DNA of 64,000 nucleotides from an uncultured Faecalibacterium sp. (GTDB lineage Bacteria; Bacillota; Clostridia; Oscillospirales; Ruminococcaceae), in the NCBI GenBank assembly GCA_934525405.1, contig CAKSZF010000001.1, forward strand, positions 1-64,000. The letters are read 5' to 3'. Shown in pieces: positions 43,392 through 52,376 of this stretch (the stretch's first letter is position 1; each line of letters starts with the position of its first letter). A program made the translations under genes and the position numbers. Under the pieces are notes generated by a model. The model saw only the letters and a program-made list of their open reading frames with translations, was not told where the DNA came from and ran no database searches.

Positions 43392-43940
43392 ATGGATTCC
43401 ACCACACACACCACAACCACAGTTGAGTTCGTCGATTGGCGAGCTAAAGCAAAAGCAAAGCTGGAAGCTGAGGACAAGCTGTTCAAGGGCGGTCGTGCCG
43501 CAAAGAGCGTGCAGAGTTATGTTCTGCGGACACTGCTTGGCTTTGTAGACCAGGAGCCGCGGTTCGCAGAGGTCGTCTGCAACACGCAGCGCACGTTCTC
43601 CGAATGTTGCGCCGCTGTTGTCAACAACGCAGGCGAAGTTCTGTCCGACCTCAAAACCTACCGCCGCGCCGTGCAGTTTTACTTTCCGAATGCTGAGGTT
43701 TCGTTCAGCATGAACATCAAACTGACTGGCGCACCGCCTACGGAAGCCGAGATGCAGGCTCCAGCCACCGTCAAACCGGAAGATGCATCCCCTAATGTTC
43801 CGAAGCAGGCGGCACCAGCTCACACAACCAAGCCTGCGTCCAAAGCAGAAAAGAAAACGGATGCGAAAAAGCCGGCAAAAAAGAAGAAGGAAACGCCTGC
43901 GGAAGACGATATGCAGCTTTCCTTGGATGGGTGGCTCTGA
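43392..43940 (+). CDS. PcfK-like protein
   Basis: A 182-residue protein of the PcfK family. The ordered part covers about residues 10-115 (KSVQSYVLRTLLGFVDQEPRFAE) and a long Lys/Pro/Ala-rich tail follows (KKTDAKKPAKKKKETP), ending in MQLSLDGWL. PcfK and PcfJ were named on a conjugative plasmid but occur as a pair in many phages; here the PcfJ-like gene is two genes further on. The function of the pair is unknown. Its stop shares a base with the next start. Confidence 0.75.
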   Translation: MDSTTHTTTTVEFVDWRAKAKAKLEAEDKLFKGGRAAKSVQSYVLRTLLGFVDQEPRFAEVVCNTQRTFSECCAAVVNNAGEVLSDLKTYRRAVQFYFPNAEVSFSMNIKLTGAPPTEAEMQAPATVKPEDASPNVPKQAAPAHTTKPASKAEKKTDAKKPAKKKKETPAEDDMQLSLDGWL

Positions 43941-44479
43941 TGATTTTAGGATTCAAAGGATTCAAGCCGGGGCTGATTGCTACGCTCGGCGATGGCAGCT
44001 ATCAGTACCAGCCGGGCGAAGTGAGCAAGACCGAAAAGGCAAAATGCGCCAATACGGGCTTCCATTACTGTCTGGATCCGCTGGACTGCCTTAACTGGTA
44101 TGCTTGGGACGGGAAAAACGAGTTCTGGGCCATCGCAGCTGGCGGTGATATCGATGAGGACGACTACCGGACGCGGAGTAGCTGTACCGAAATTGTACCG
44201 CTTCGCAGGCTGAAAGAAGACGAGTTCCTTCTTATGCACGCAAATTATGCGTTTGAGCATCCGGCAGAAAAATTCGAAGATTGCTTCAAGAGACCGTTCC
44301 ACATCGCGTATGGTCAGGGTAAGGAGCTGGCTGGCGCACTTGGCGAGTGGCTCTGCTTTATCGTCCGGGGAGAAAACGAATTTGCTTGCATTGTTCAACA
44401 GATCGATGGAGTGAAAGTTTTGCAGGGGAAAAAGTATACGGCAAAAAGTTTGGAGGCGGTGCTGAATGAAAAAAGCTGA
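43940..44479 (+). CDS. Phage protein, DUF7666-like
   Basis: A 179-residue protein lying between the PcfK-like and PcfJ-like genes. The N-terminal pattern, with GFKGFKPGL, CANTGFHYCLDPLDCLNWY and ReITEIVPL-like repeats, resembles a phage family that begins with a Gly-Phe-Lys-Gly-Phe motif and a Cys-x-x-Gly-Phe-His box. I assign it tentatively. The later part (YGQGKELAGALGEWLCFIVRG) is mixed. Start ATG 43940; the upstream GTG has no better ribosome site. Confidence 0.55.
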   Translation: MILGFKGFKPGLIATLGDGSYQYQPGEVSKTEKAKCANTGFHYCLDPLDCLNWYAWDGKNEFWAIAAGGDIDEDDYRTRSSCTEIVPLRRLKEDEFLLMHANYAFEHPAEKFEDCFKRPFHIAYGQGKELAGALGEWLCFIVRGENEFACIVQQIDGVKVLQGKKYTAKSLEAVLNEKS

Positions 44480-46679
44480 AGAATTGGTGTTGTACACGCC
44501 GAAACCGGTGCGGCCAAATCTGGATGCCCGTCTATGTGTGTCGGTTGCTGAAGGGAAAGGCCAAGGGCGGTACATCAAGGGCAAAACCCTGACGGTAGCA
44601 GTCTGGGATAAGTGCAAGAATCCCGTGGTCACATGGCGATTCTGCGGTGATTACTGGATTGGCGAATTGCGCAAGAAACCTGAAAATAACTTCAAGAAAG
44701 ACTTTAGCCCGAAAGGAATCTGGGAAAAGGCGGGTAAAGTCCTCTTCTGGGCAGATGTTTCAGCAACGAGCGAAGATTCCAAACGTCTGCATGACTATTT
44801 CAACGACTACCGGGAAAATCTGATGGCTGTTGTGGAAGGCGCACTTACGGCGCGTGCACGCAAGCGGCTGGACAAGCGAAACGCCCAGCAGGCCGAGGAA
44901 ACTGAAAAGTGGTTCAAAAAAGTGCCGGAACCTGCCGAAGTTGACCTGAAAAAACAGATTTTGACCGAGTGCTACGATGCGGTATATCTCTGGGCAACCA
45001 ACACAAAGAAACTCGTTGTGACGCCCGGCGGCGTTGGCAAGTACATTCCCGCTCAGCAGATCCGGTGTGACAGCTGCGGAGGTGAATACACCCTCACGGA
45101 TAGGAAACTCAAACATAAGAGTTCCGAAATCTGCAAGTGCTGCGGGAAGAAGATGAATGTGCGCGGCACGCAGTATTCCTCCAAGCGCCTGTGTGCAAAG
45201 CGTACTTTCGTCTGGAGCAAAAAGCAGGGCACCGGAGTCTGGCTCCGAAAATATGCAGTGTACTTTGGTTTCGCCAACCAAAAAGCAAAAATGAATATTT
45301 ACGCCGAGGGAATTTGGTGGACTGACGGAAAAGAAATTCTGCGCTGGGAAAAACGGTGGCAGAACCATTATACGGAACAAAAGTACGTTATGTGCCAGAA
45401 CTCAAGATTGAGCGCGGCTCTGCTTGCGCCCGGCGGCTATATGCAGTCTACGATTATTGCTGACTACGGGGAGAAGGTGGAGCGTGACCTGCACGGCGTA
45501 ATGCACACCGAATGGCTGCGGGAGCTGGATAAAGACCTCAACTTTTATTGGGAAATCATTTTCTGGGAAGCTACACTGAAATATCCGATGGCTGAAAGCC
45601 TGATGAAGACAGGCTGGCTTGATGCTATGACCGATATTCTGGACGGAACAAAGACGGCTGGATGCATCAAGCTGAGCTCCAAAACCTATTACGGGGTGTT
45701 TGGCGGCTTGAACCGTCAGGAACTGAATGCCGTAGTTGCTCAAGGACAGAAAAAGTCATTCGAGCGCGTAAAGTGGGCAGCGACATGGAAAAAGGCGGGA
45801 CTGCCCATTGATTGCAAGCATCTTGCCATGACCGAACAGATTCAGGATGTCATGGGAATGTGCGATACCTTGCAGAAATACGGCATGACACGCAGCTTGA
45901 AGTACCTTCGCCAGCAGACTAGGCGCGTTACCGGGAAATACGATGGACACATTGTTCTCAGAGTTGCACAGGATTGGTCGGACTACTTGGATATGGCCGA
46001 GAAATCGGGTATGAATATGCAGCTTGAAAGCGTAATGTTCCCGCTTGACCTGAAACGCCGGCATGATGATCTCGTGCTGGAGCGTAATAAACAGCACCGG
46101 ATGGAAGCCATGAAAGGCACGCAACACTCTATCGGAAGGGAAGCGGAACAGCTGGAAAAGCAGTTCCATATCGAAAACATCTACAAGAAGATCCGTAAAA
46201 TCTACGAGTACGATGGAGCGGAGTACATTATCCGGGTGCCGGAGGGCGCAAAGGACATTTTGCAGGAGAGTAAGTTCCTTGACCACTGCATCCAGCGCGG
46301 AACCAGATACTTTGAGCGCATTTCTGTTCGGGAAAGCTACATTTTCTTCCTGCGAAAGAAGTCTGACCCCAATACGCCGTGGTACACCTTGGAGGTGGAG
46401 CCGGGCGGTACAGTTCGGCAGAAACGCAGTTATAGCAACGACCAGTATGCAGATCTGGAAGATGCCAAGCCGTTCATCGAGGAATGGCAGCAAGTGGTGC
46501 AAGGCCGAATGACGGCATCGGAAATTTCTTTTGCAAAGCAGTCCAAAGAAATCCGTGCACAGGAGTTTGCAGAGTTAAAGGAAAACGGAAACATTATTCG
46601 CACAGGCGCGAATGCCGGTAAGCTGCTGGTTGACGAGCTGATGCACGACCTGATGGAGGTAGAAAAGCGTGTTGGCTAA
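44466..46679 (+). CDS. PcfJ-like protein
   Basis: The largest early protein, 737 residues, of the PcfJ family. A zinc ribbon lies at about 199-235 (CDSCGGEY, CKCCGKKM). A long helical middle follows, and the C-terminal PcfJ core has EYIIRVPEGAKDILQES, HCIQRG and YTLEVEPGGTVRQKRSYSND. Its function is not known; pairing with the PcfK-like protein two genes upstream is conserved in phages and plasmids. It overlaps both neighbours by about 10 bases. Confidence 0.8.
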   Translation: MKKAEELVLYTPKPVRPNLDARLCVSVAEGKGQGRYIKGKTLTVAVWDKCKNPVVTWRFCGDYWIGELRKKPENNFKKDFSPKGIWEKAGKVLFWADVSATSEDSKRLHDYFNDYRENLMAVVEGALTARARKRLDKRNAQQAEETEKWFKKVPEPAEVDLKKQILTECYDAVYLWATNTKKLVVTPGGVGKYIPAQQIRCDSCGGEYTLTDRKLKHKSSEICKCCGKKMNVRGTQYSSKRLCAKRTFVWSKKQGTGVWLRKYAVYFGFANQKAKMNIYAEGIWWTDGKEILRWEKRWQNHYTEQKYVMCQNSRLSAALLAPGGYMQSTIIADYGEKVERDLHGVMHTEWLRELDKDLNFYWEIIFWEATLKYPMAESLMKTGWLDAMTDILDGTKTAGCIKLSSKTYYGVFGGLNRQELNAVVAQGQKKSFERVKWAATWKKAGLPIDCKHLAMTEQIQDVMGMCDTLQKYGMTRSLKYLRQQTRRVTGKYDGHIVLRVAQDWSDYLDMAEKSGMNMQLESVMFPLDLKRRHDDLVLERNKQHRMEAMKGTQHSIGREAEQLEKQFHIENIYKKIRKIYEYDGAEYIIRVPEGAKDILQESKFLDHCIQRGTRYFERISVRESYIFFLRKKSDPNTPWYTLEVEPGGTVRQKRSYSNDQYADLEDAKPFIEEWQQVVQGRMTASEISFAKQSKEIRAQEFAELKENGNIIRTGANAGKLLVDELMHDLMEVEKRVG

Positions 46680-46863
46680 AATTGAACTTTCCCTTGCGCC
46701 GTCTAAGGCAAAAGGACTCTCGGAAGATGAACGCTTAGAGTTGGGACGGTTGCTCCTGAAAGCGGGGTATCGGGTTGACATCGTGCGCCGCCGTCCAAAC
46801 GCCAACCCGGGCACCCAGTACGAGTACTATATGATTCTGGACAAGGGGGATAGCAATGCCTGA
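46669..46863 (+). CDS. 64-residue early protein
   Basis: From GTG 46669, with GGAGG at 46655-46659, overlapping the PcfJ-like stop. The product has a helix (GLSEDERLELGRLLLKAGYRV) followed by two strands (DIVRRRPN, YEYYMILDKG), like a small two-layer fold. No family recognised. It overlaps the next gene by 8 bases. Confidence 0.65.
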   Translation: MLAKIELSLAPSKAKGLSEDERLELGRLLLKAGYRVDIVRRRPNANPGTQYEYYMILDKGDSNA

Positions 46864-47056
46864 TACCCGCAAAGGACACAACCCCAGCGGTGCGCCGGAC
46901 CCCACCCGGGCGCGTGCTGAAAATAACATCCAGAAGGACGAGAAACGGGTGCATGATCTTATTCACGTTCTACGGTATGTGGCAGATGCCGCAGGGTTTG
47001 AGATTGCAGAGCGCATTGTCCTGATCGACAGCCAGTCAGGGAGGATCTATCGGTGA
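46856..47056 (+). CDS. 66-residue early protein
   Basis: ATG 46856 inside the end of the previous gene. The N-terminus is Pro/Arg-rich (KGHNPSGAPDPTRARAE), then one amphipathic helix (KRVHDLIHVLRYVADAAGF) and a short strand pair. This form resembles many phage operon-filling proteins; no family recognised. The stop overlaps the DUF5131 gene start. Confidence 0.65.
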   Translation: MPDTRKGHNPSGAPDPTRARAENNIQKDEKRVHDLIHVLRYVADAAGFEIAERIVLIDSQSGRIYR

Positions 47057-48033
47057 ACAGAACAAAAAACGAATTAGCGGATTACGCATGGAATCCTGTG
47101 ACAGGATGTCTGAAAGACTGCCGATATTGCTACGCAAAAAAGAGCGCTTTACGCTTTGCCAGCGACTGGAGACGAAATCTTGCAGAACGTCCGAAGGTTC
47201 AGCAGATCGGAGCGAACCTCTTTGCGCTGGACGCTCCATGGGAAACCACGAATAACCGCTTTCTGAACAACCCAACCGGATTTATGCCCACGATACATAA
47301 GTATCGCATGGATTGGCCACAAAAGGTCAAGGTGGGCTCAACCATCATGGTATGCACGGACGGTGACCTGTTTGGTCCGTGGGTGCCGGAAGATTGGATT
47401 CTTCAGGTATTCGCTGCGGCCGAAATGGCACCCCAGCACCAGTACATTTTCTTGACGCAGTACCCGGTGAGGTATCAGAACCTTGCAAACCACGGGAAAC
47501 TCCCGATGCGGGAAAATTTTTGGTACGGCACCACGGCAACGGTCAGGAAAGACGGCGTGTGGGCAAACAGTAAATACAATACATTTGTGGCCATAGAACC
47601 GTTACTGGGCCCGTTTGAGGGCGATGCAACCAAAGTTATCCGGGAACTAAAATGGATCGTCATCGGGGCAGAAACGGGGCAGAATACAGGGAAGGTCACT
47701 CCGATAGCGGAGTGGATTCAAGACCTGCTGGCATCGGCAGATGCGACCGGAACGCCGGTTTTTATGCGGAGCAGCATGGAGCGAGTGGTTGGTTCCAAAG
47801 GTATGCGCCGGGATAAGCCGCCGGTGTTTCTTGAAAAGATTCCCACAAAAGCCCAAAAGGAACGTTTGTGGGAGACCTGCACAGTCTGTGGAGAATATCG
47901 TCCGATGAAAGATATGTACGCACTGCTCCTGCGCAGAAAGCGCGGAGAAAGTCCTAAGCGAGTGGCCTGTATGTGCCCGGGATGCTATGAACAATTCAGC
48001 AGGGATCATTTTGAGAGGAGAGAAGAAAGATGA
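47053..48033 (+). CDS. DUF5131 (phage Gp37/Gp68-like) iron-sulfur type protein
   Basis: A 326-residue protein with an N-terminal CLKDCRYCYAKK motif (Cys-x3-Cys-x2-Cys) as in radical SAM enzymes, and the DUF5131 stretches STIMVCTDGDLFGPWVP, YIFLTQYP and WVAIEPLLGPF-like segments. The C-terminus holds a further Cys cluster (CTVCGEY, CMCPGCYE), probably zinc. The family is frequent in phages and its reaction is not known; a radical SAM modification of nucleic acid or nucleotide is possible. GTG start at 47053 overlaps the previous stop. Confidence 0.8.
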   Translation: MNRTKNELADYAWNPVTGCLKDCRYCYAKKSALRFASDWRRNLAERPKVQQIGANLFALDAPWETTNNRFLNNPTGFMPTIHKYRMDWPQKVKVGSTIMVCTDGDLFGPWVPEDWILQVFAAAEMAPQHQYIFLTQYPVRYQNLANHGKLPMRENFWYGTTATVRKDGVWANSKYNTFVAIEPLLGPFEGDATKVIRELKWIVIGAETGQNTGKVTPIAEWIQDLLASADATGTPVFMRSSMERVVGSKGMRRDKPPVFLEKIPTKAQKERLWETCTVCGEYRPMKDMYALLLRRKRGESPKRVACMCPGCYEQFSRDHFERREER

Positions 48034-49115
48034 AATTTGAACGGAGTGAACTTGGAACGCTGTTTTCCAAACTCAGAACGGCGGTGCCGGAGGTTCGCGC
48101 GGTGGGTACCAATGATGCGGGAATCTTGTTGAGCGGCTCCAACGCATACGCCACCAATTTGGAACTGAGCGTCCGTGCCGGGTTGTCTAAACCGGTTGAG
48201 CAGGATGTGGTGGTTCCGCCTCGCGGAGTCGATTTCATCAGCGGCACGGTGGCACCGGAAATCAGCATCGAGGCAGAGAAAGGCATCCTTACTGTGAAGT
48301 CCGGCACAGCGAGGGCACGTCTGAACACTACGCCGGCAGAGAATTACCCGGAACTTTCAGGTCCCGGTAATGACGCAAGACGATGCGTTGTAGGAGCCAG
48401 CGATTTAAGCTGGGCTATTTCCAAAGTTATCTATGCGGTAGCAAAGGATGAAAAACACCCTGCTCACCGCGGATTGTGCTTCTCGCGCAAAGGCGAGGAT
48501 GTTCTGGAAATCTGTGCACTGGATGGTTATCGGATGGCAATTGCAAGAATCAACTGCACAGCTGATGGCGATTTTCGCTTTACGCTCCCCGCCGCAACTG
48601 CAAAAGCAGTTGATACGATATCCATGGATGGTAACGTGGAGATTATTCGCGATCGCAAAAAGGCCGTTTTCAGTGACAACAACTTTGAGGTGAAGTCTCG
48701 CCTGATTGCGGAACCGTTTCTGGATTATAGCAAAATTGCAGCCCAAAAGAGCGAGGGAACCAGAATCATGCTTGACAGGAAAGAATTGCTGGGCGTTCTG
48801 GGGCGCGTCAAACTTGCTCGGTCTGCAGACGCAAAGGAAAAGAGCACCTTGGTAATGGATCTTGAACCCGGCGGCACGGGCAGAGCATCGATGCGTAGCA
48901 CGATTGCACAGATGAATGAGGAGTTTTCCTTCAACGGAAAGCTGGAAGAACACCTGCGAATCGGCTTTAATCTGGAATTTTTGAGCGAAGCTTTGAAGTC
49001 GATGGAAGGAGACGAGGTCAGCGCATGGGTGGTCGGCCCTCTGTCCCCCGTAAAGCTGATTGAGCCGCAGTATGAAGCGCTGGTGCTTCCTGTCAAGGTT
49101 AAGGGGGAAGCATGA
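48030..49115 (+). CDS. dnaN: Phage-encoded DNA polymerase III beta sliding clamp
   Basis: A 361-residue protein with the three-domain clamp layout. Typical pieces are VSAWVVGPLSPVKL and the end ALVLPVKVKGEA, as in bacterial DnaN. It should form a ring on DNA and hold a polymerase. No phage polymerase is in this window, so it may take over the host DnaE/PolC, or serve another clamp client. It overlaps the DUF5131 and YopX-like genes by 4 bases each. The host copy is outside the window. Confidence 0.85.
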   Translation: MKFERSELGTLFSKLRTAVPEVRAVGTNDAGILLSGSNAYATNLELSVRAGLSKPVEQDVVVPPRGVDFISGTVAPEISIEAEKGILTVKSGTARARLNTTPAENYPELSGPGNDARRCVVGASDLSWAISKVIYAVAKDEKHPAHRGLCFSRKGEDVLEICALDGYRMAIARINCTADGDFRFTLPAATAKAVDTISMDGNVEIIRDRKKAVFSDNNFEVKSRLIAEPFLDYSKIAAQKSEGTRIMLDRKELLGVLGRVKLARSADAKEKSTLVMDLEPGGTGRASMRSTIAQMNEEFSFNGKLEEHLRIGFNLEFLSEALKSMEGDEVSAWVVGPLSPVKLIEPQYEALVLPVKVKGEA

Positions 49116-49558
49116 TGCAGGGTAGAACTTTTCGCGGGCAGTCCCCAGATGGCACTTGGCATGAAGGATTCCTGATTCGCTCCCCGGGCGTGAAGAACAG
49201 CCGCCCGGGTGAGGGCTGGTACATCAACTCAGAGAACGAGCCGGCATACGCCCATCTAGTCAAGCCATTTACAATCGGCATGAGCACTGGCGTAAAGGAC
49301 ATGGAAGGAACGATGGTCTTTGAGGGCGACATCATCAAAACCACCGGCCCCAACGAGCGGATTTTCTCTGTGGAGTTTGGTGAGTACATTGCCTATGGCG
49401 TGGGCCATATCGGGTTCTACGCAAAGATTGCCGGCAAGAACTCATGCGACTACAAACCGTGCTGTCTTCGGGCGTTGCTCTACATTGGAAAAGTGGTTGG
49501 AAACATGAGCGACACGCCATACCTGATGAAAGAAGCTGGAGAGGAGCAGAAAAAATGA
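49112..49558 (+). CDS. YopX family protein
   Basis: A 148-residue protein of the YopX family, named after an SPbeta phage gene of unknown function. The pattern of GVKDMEGTMVFEGDIIK, a beta-rich middle and the end YIGKVVGNMSDTPYLM is typical. Two ATG codons (49112 and 49115) are possible starts. It overlaps its neighbours by 4 bases in the long early operon. Confidence 0.85.
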   Translation: MMQGRTFRGQSPDGTWHEGFLIRSPGVKNSRPGEGWYINSENEPAYAHLVKPFTIGMSTGVKDMEGTMVFEGDIIKTTGPNERIFSVEFGEYIAYGVGHIGFYAKIAGKNSCDYKPCCLRALLYIGKVVGNMSDTPYLMKEAGEEQKK

Positions 49559-50112
49559 AATGGACTGAAACAATTACCCCGAAGCAGGCAGTCGAAGAAC
49601 TGGGCGTGCCCTATCACGGCTGGATGCGCGAGATGGACCGGGCATGGGTCAGCGAGGATGGACAGTACAGCGTTATGTCCCGCCTGCTCCGCACGCCTGT
49701 CGGCAAGGTCGAGCACGTTGCTATCACGTCGGCCGCAGGGTGCGGCAAGTGCGATGGCAGCGGGGACATTCCGTGGGCGGTCAAGATGCAAATCAAAAAC
49801 GAATTGTTCGGCGAAAAGCGCGCCGCCATCGAGGTATACCCGCCGCAGGACAGGCTGGTGGATGCCGCCGATACCTATCACCTGTGGGTGTTTGAAAAAG
49901 GGTTTAAGATGCCCTTTGGCATCCATCCCCGGGATGAAAAGCCTATGGTGGTTAATCGGGGCAGCACAAGGGTACGCGCTGTTGATGACCAAGGTCAGGA
50001 ATACAGCATCAAGGAACTGCTGGAGCGTAACGGTGTAGCTGATATGCCAAAGCGCGCTTATGCTGACCTGATGGTCGGCTACATGGCGAAAAATAACCTG
50101 CTGGGAGGGTGA
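49555..50112 (+). CDS. Phage protein, DUF7694-like
   Basis: A 185-residue protein. The pattern IPWAVKMQIKNELFGEKRAAIE, then VYPPQDRLVDAADTYHLWVFEKG, resembles a phage family with a conserved Trp-x-x-Lys-x-x-Ile helix and a Tyr-Pro-Pro loop. The N-terminal half (ELGVPYHGWMREMDRAWVS) and C-terminal helix (MPKRAYADLMVGYMAKN) are unassigned. ATG 49555 overlaps the YopX stop. Function unknown. Confidence 0.55.
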   Translation: MKWTETITPKQAVEELGVPYHGWMREMDRAWVSEDGQYSVMSRLLRTPVGKVEHVAITSAAGCGKCDGSGDIPWAVKMQIKNELFGEKRAAIEVYPPQDRLVDAADTYHLWVFEKGFKMPFGIHPRDEKPMVVNRGSTRVRAVDDQGQEYSIKELLERNGVADMPKRAYADLMVGYMAKNNLLGG

Positions 50113-50118
50113 CACGGA

Positions 50119-50265
50119 ATGAGTATTTGGATTGTTCTGGCAATTCTGGCGGTGATGGCTGCACTTCTGATTTATGCGGCGTGCTGTGTGGATGGCGATG
50201 TAGACCGCCAGTGCGAAGCGCACCCGCCGAAATCGGAGAAAGGACGGGACAATGGCAAAGTATGA
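50119..50265 (+). CDS. 48-residue membrane protein
   Basis: ATG 50119 to TGA 50265. One N-terminal membrane helix (IWIVLAILAVMAALLIYAA), a Cys pair and a charged tail. GGGAGG at 50104-50109 lies 9 bases upstream. It overlaps the next gene by 14 bases. Function unknown. Confidence 0.65.
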   Translation: MSIWIVLAILAVMAALLIYAACCVDGDVDRQCEAHPPKSEKGRDNGKV

Positions 50266-50437
50266 GGTGCTTATCGCAGCATCCGGGAAACGCGGGTCTG
50301 CGCTCCTGCCGTGTGTGGTTATTGATGAAAAGGGCATCACTGGTGCCGCGGTACGGGCTAAAGCAATGGCCAAGGCTTGCTACCCGGAGTATGAGAATTT
50401 CGATGTGGTGAAGATGAAGGTGATTCCTAATGAGTGA
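50252..50437 (+). CDS. 61-residue early protein
   Basis: ATG 50252, preceded by GAGAAAGGACGGG. A beta-alpha-beta pattern is likely (YEVLIAASG, AALVDEKG-like turn, RAKAMAKACYPEYENFDVV). No family recognised; small proteins of this pattern often fill phage early operons. It overlaps both neighbours. Confidence 0.6.
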   Translation: MAKYEVLIAASGKRGSALLPCVVIDEKGITGAAVRAKAMAKACYPEYENFDVVKMKVIPNE

Positions 50438-50681
50438 AAATGGTCTGATGGACAGCGTAAATGACGTGGTCAAGGCTGCGTTTGAACTGTACGCAGCTGA
50501 TGGCAAAAAACTGAACGATGGCGATAGTTTCACTGTGAAATTCAATAACGGCGCGCTCACTATCTCGGTAAAAGACAAGACGTTGAACGTAGAATTTGAG
50601 CCAGATAGAGAAGCCGCAGGGGATACGCCGTATGAACTGGATATGACGCTCGGCATTTATGAGGAGGAAGACGATGGATAA
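50430..50681 (+). CDS. 83-residue acidic early protein
   Basis: ATG 50430 overlaps the previous stop. The product is acidic, with a helix (SVNDVVKAAFELYAADGKKL), a strand-rich middle (SFTVKFNNGALTISVKDK) and an acidic end (YEEEDDG). No family recognised. Confidence 0.65.
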   Translation: MSENGLMDSVNDVVKAAFELYAADGKKLNDGDSFTVKFNNGALTISVKDKTLNVEFEPDREAAGDTPYELDMTLGIYEEEDDG

Positions 50682-51006
50682 GAAGAAAATTCCCTATGCG
50701 GTTCGGGTTTCAGCTGCATTGCTGGCAGGAAAGACGGATGAATCATTCAACATCATTGGGGAAGCGCTCACCGATATTGTCGGTAAAATCAGCAAAATTT
50801 CCCAGAACTACTGCTACATTGACCTTCCCTTTGTAATTGCAGCCCTGCGGGTTACTGCCAATGCCTTTGAGAGCACTATTGACGATAAAGGCAAAGAACT
50901 GGCTCGCACTGTTTATGAGAAAACCGATGGCGTTGTTATCAATGCTGCAGAACTGATGAAACAGGTAAGGGAGGACGGCAACGATGACCGAGAAAAGGCC
51001 GATTGA
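50674..51006 (+). CDS. 110-residue helical early protein
   Basis: ATG 50674 with GAGGAGG at 50661-50667. The product is mainly helical (ESFNIIGEALTDIVGKISKI, FVIAALRVTANAFESTI). It overlaps the preceding gene by 8 bases and the DUF551-like gene by 23. No family recognised. Confidence 0.65.
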   Translation: MDKKKIPYAVRVSAALLAGKTDESFNIIGEALTDIVGKISKISQNYCYIDLPFVIAALRVTANAFESTIDDKGKELARTVYEKTDGVVINAAELMKQVREDGNDDREKAD

Positions 51007-51451
51007 TGCCAATGAACTGATGGCAAGGTTCTTCCGCAAGGAATGTTTGATGCGGGGGCACAATGCTGCGGCAAGCGCTGCTTATAAAGATGCTCAGAAA
51101 ACGGTAACAGCTGCGCCTACGGTAAGCCTGCGGCCGGAATGGCGAAATCCCGAAACAGATCCCCCGAAAGTCGAAGAGGATGTGATGATTCTGTTTGAAA
51201 CCGCCTGCGGTGGATATGGGATTACGACGGCTCACTACGAAGATGGCACAGTCTTGTCCGAAAAGAGCGCTTTCTACTGGGAAGAAATTTTCGAGTGGGG
51301 AACCTACGATGAAGAAAGTGATGATTACTTTATTCCTAAAGGCTGGTGGGAATATCGTTATTTCAACCAGGATGACGTTTACAATAACCGTGTAGATTCT
51401 CCCGTGGTTGGGTGGATGCCTTTGCCGCCGAAGGGGGTAGCGAAAAAATGA
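50984..51451 (+). CDS. DUF551-containing phage protein
   Basis: A 155-residue protein. The N-terminal RPIDANELMARFF and the C-terminal DUF551 segment (WRNPETDPPKVEEDVMILFE, then PVVGWMPLP) are common in phage early proteins; DUF551 typically begins with Trp-x-x-x-x-x-x-Pro-Pro and ends with a Trp-Met-Pro box. Function unknown. The following gene has a similar end, so the two may be duplicates. GGGAGG at 50969-50974 supports the start. Confidence 0.8.
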   Translation: MTEKRPIDANELMARFFRKECLMRGHNAAASAAYKDAQKTVTAAPTVSLRPEWRNPETDPPKVEEDVMILFETACGGYGITTAHYEDGTVLSEKSAFYWEEIFEWGTYDEESDDYFIPKGWWEYRYFNQDDVYNNRVDSPVVGWMPLPPKGVAKK

Positions 51452-51873
51452 GTGAGAAAAAACTGATTTACGCAGATGATCTGTACGACAAGGTCTCAAG
51501 CATGGGCTTGCAGAATGGCTCTGCGCTTGGCCATCACAGCGGCACAGCTGATGTCATCGCGGAGATGATTCAGAATGCCCCCGCTGTTGACCCTGCAAGC
51601 TGCCTGAACTGGCGCACCGGGAAGCCGCCTGAGCATGAATCTTGGTTTGCAAAGTTCAAGGACACTGAGCAGTGGCGGTTTGGGATGTTTGAAACCATGT
51701 CGGATGAAGTGCTTGTAACTGTCGAGTTCCCCGGTGGAGAGCGATATACGACCACGGCCCATACGACAGACGGGGAATGGGTACCGTCCTACGAGAGCAT
51801 TGAAGGCCGTATTATTGCATGGACTGAGATGCCTGCGCCAGCAAAGGAGGCAGCGAAAAATGAGAACGCTTAA
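51448..51873 (+). CDS. DUF551-like phage protein, second copy
   Basis: A 141-residue protein with the same plan as its upstream neighbour: LIYADDLYDKVSSMG at the start and a C-terminal segment ending IIAWTEMPAPAKE, which fits the Trp-x-x-(Met)Pro end of DUF551. The middle reads SCLNWRTGKPPEHESWFAKF. ATG 51448 overlaps the previous stop by 4 bases. Function unknown. Confidence 0.6.
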   Translation: MSEKKLIYADDLYDKVSSMGLQNGSALGHHSGTADVIAEMIQNAPAVDPASCLNWRTGKPPEHESWFAKFKDTEQWRFGMFETMSDEVLVTVEFPGGERYTTTAHTTDGEWVPSYESIEGRIIAWTEMPAPAKEAAKNENA

Positions 51874-52372
51874 CGCTGACCAGCTGAAGGCCGTGCTGAG
51901 CATGGAAAGTTCACTGGGACATATTCACACGCTGGCAGATGTCGAAAACACGATTGATTATCTTGCCAAAGAAGAGCCGGAAGCCGTAGCCGGTGTGGAA
52001 AAATTCAATATTTTCGATACCCCGTGGGCTGGAAAAATCCAAGCAGCATTCCCGCAGTCGCTCGTGAATATGCAAAATGAACTTATTTTCAGCCTGAGAA
52101 CTGATTCCGGCTTCAGTCTGAAAGATGTGACCGACGAAACCCAGCTGAAAGCAAAAATTCTGGAGTGGCTTACGCGGACTGCAATTAAGGCAGTTTCGCC
52201 CAAGGAAAGAAAACTTCATTTTGAGGGCATCAACAAGCTGCTGGGTACGAATTTTACGTTAGAGGAAATGACGGACATCTATACATATCTCGGAAATGGA
52301 ATCAATCACGACCTTTGCGTGAAGTTTGTGGAGAGCGGCTACGACATGACGATGATTCAAAAAGAAGGGTGA
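51860..52372 (+). CDS. 170-residue early protein
   Basis: ATG 51860 with AAAGGAGG at 51843-51850. The product is helical (NADQLKAVLSMESSLGHIHT, LKAKILEWLTRTAIKAV) with a central FDTPWAGKIQAAFPQSL. No family recognised; no Cys motif or membrane helix is present. It lies 4 bases before the MazG-like gene. Confidence 0.65.
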   Translation: MRTLNADQLKAVLSMESSLGHIHTLADVENTIDYLAKEEPEAVAGVEKFNIFDTPWAGKIQAAFPQSLVNMQNELIFSLRTDSGFSLKDVTDETQLKAKILEWLTRTAIKAVSPKERKLHFEGINKLLGTNFTLEEMTDIYTYLGNGINHDLCVKFVESGYDMTMIQKEG

Positions 52373-52376
52373 GCAA

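Noticed and set aside
43392-46679. PcfK/PcfJ as proof of a conjugative element
   Set aside because: The names come from a plasmid, but the pair is frequent in phages; no relaxase or type IV secretion genes are present.
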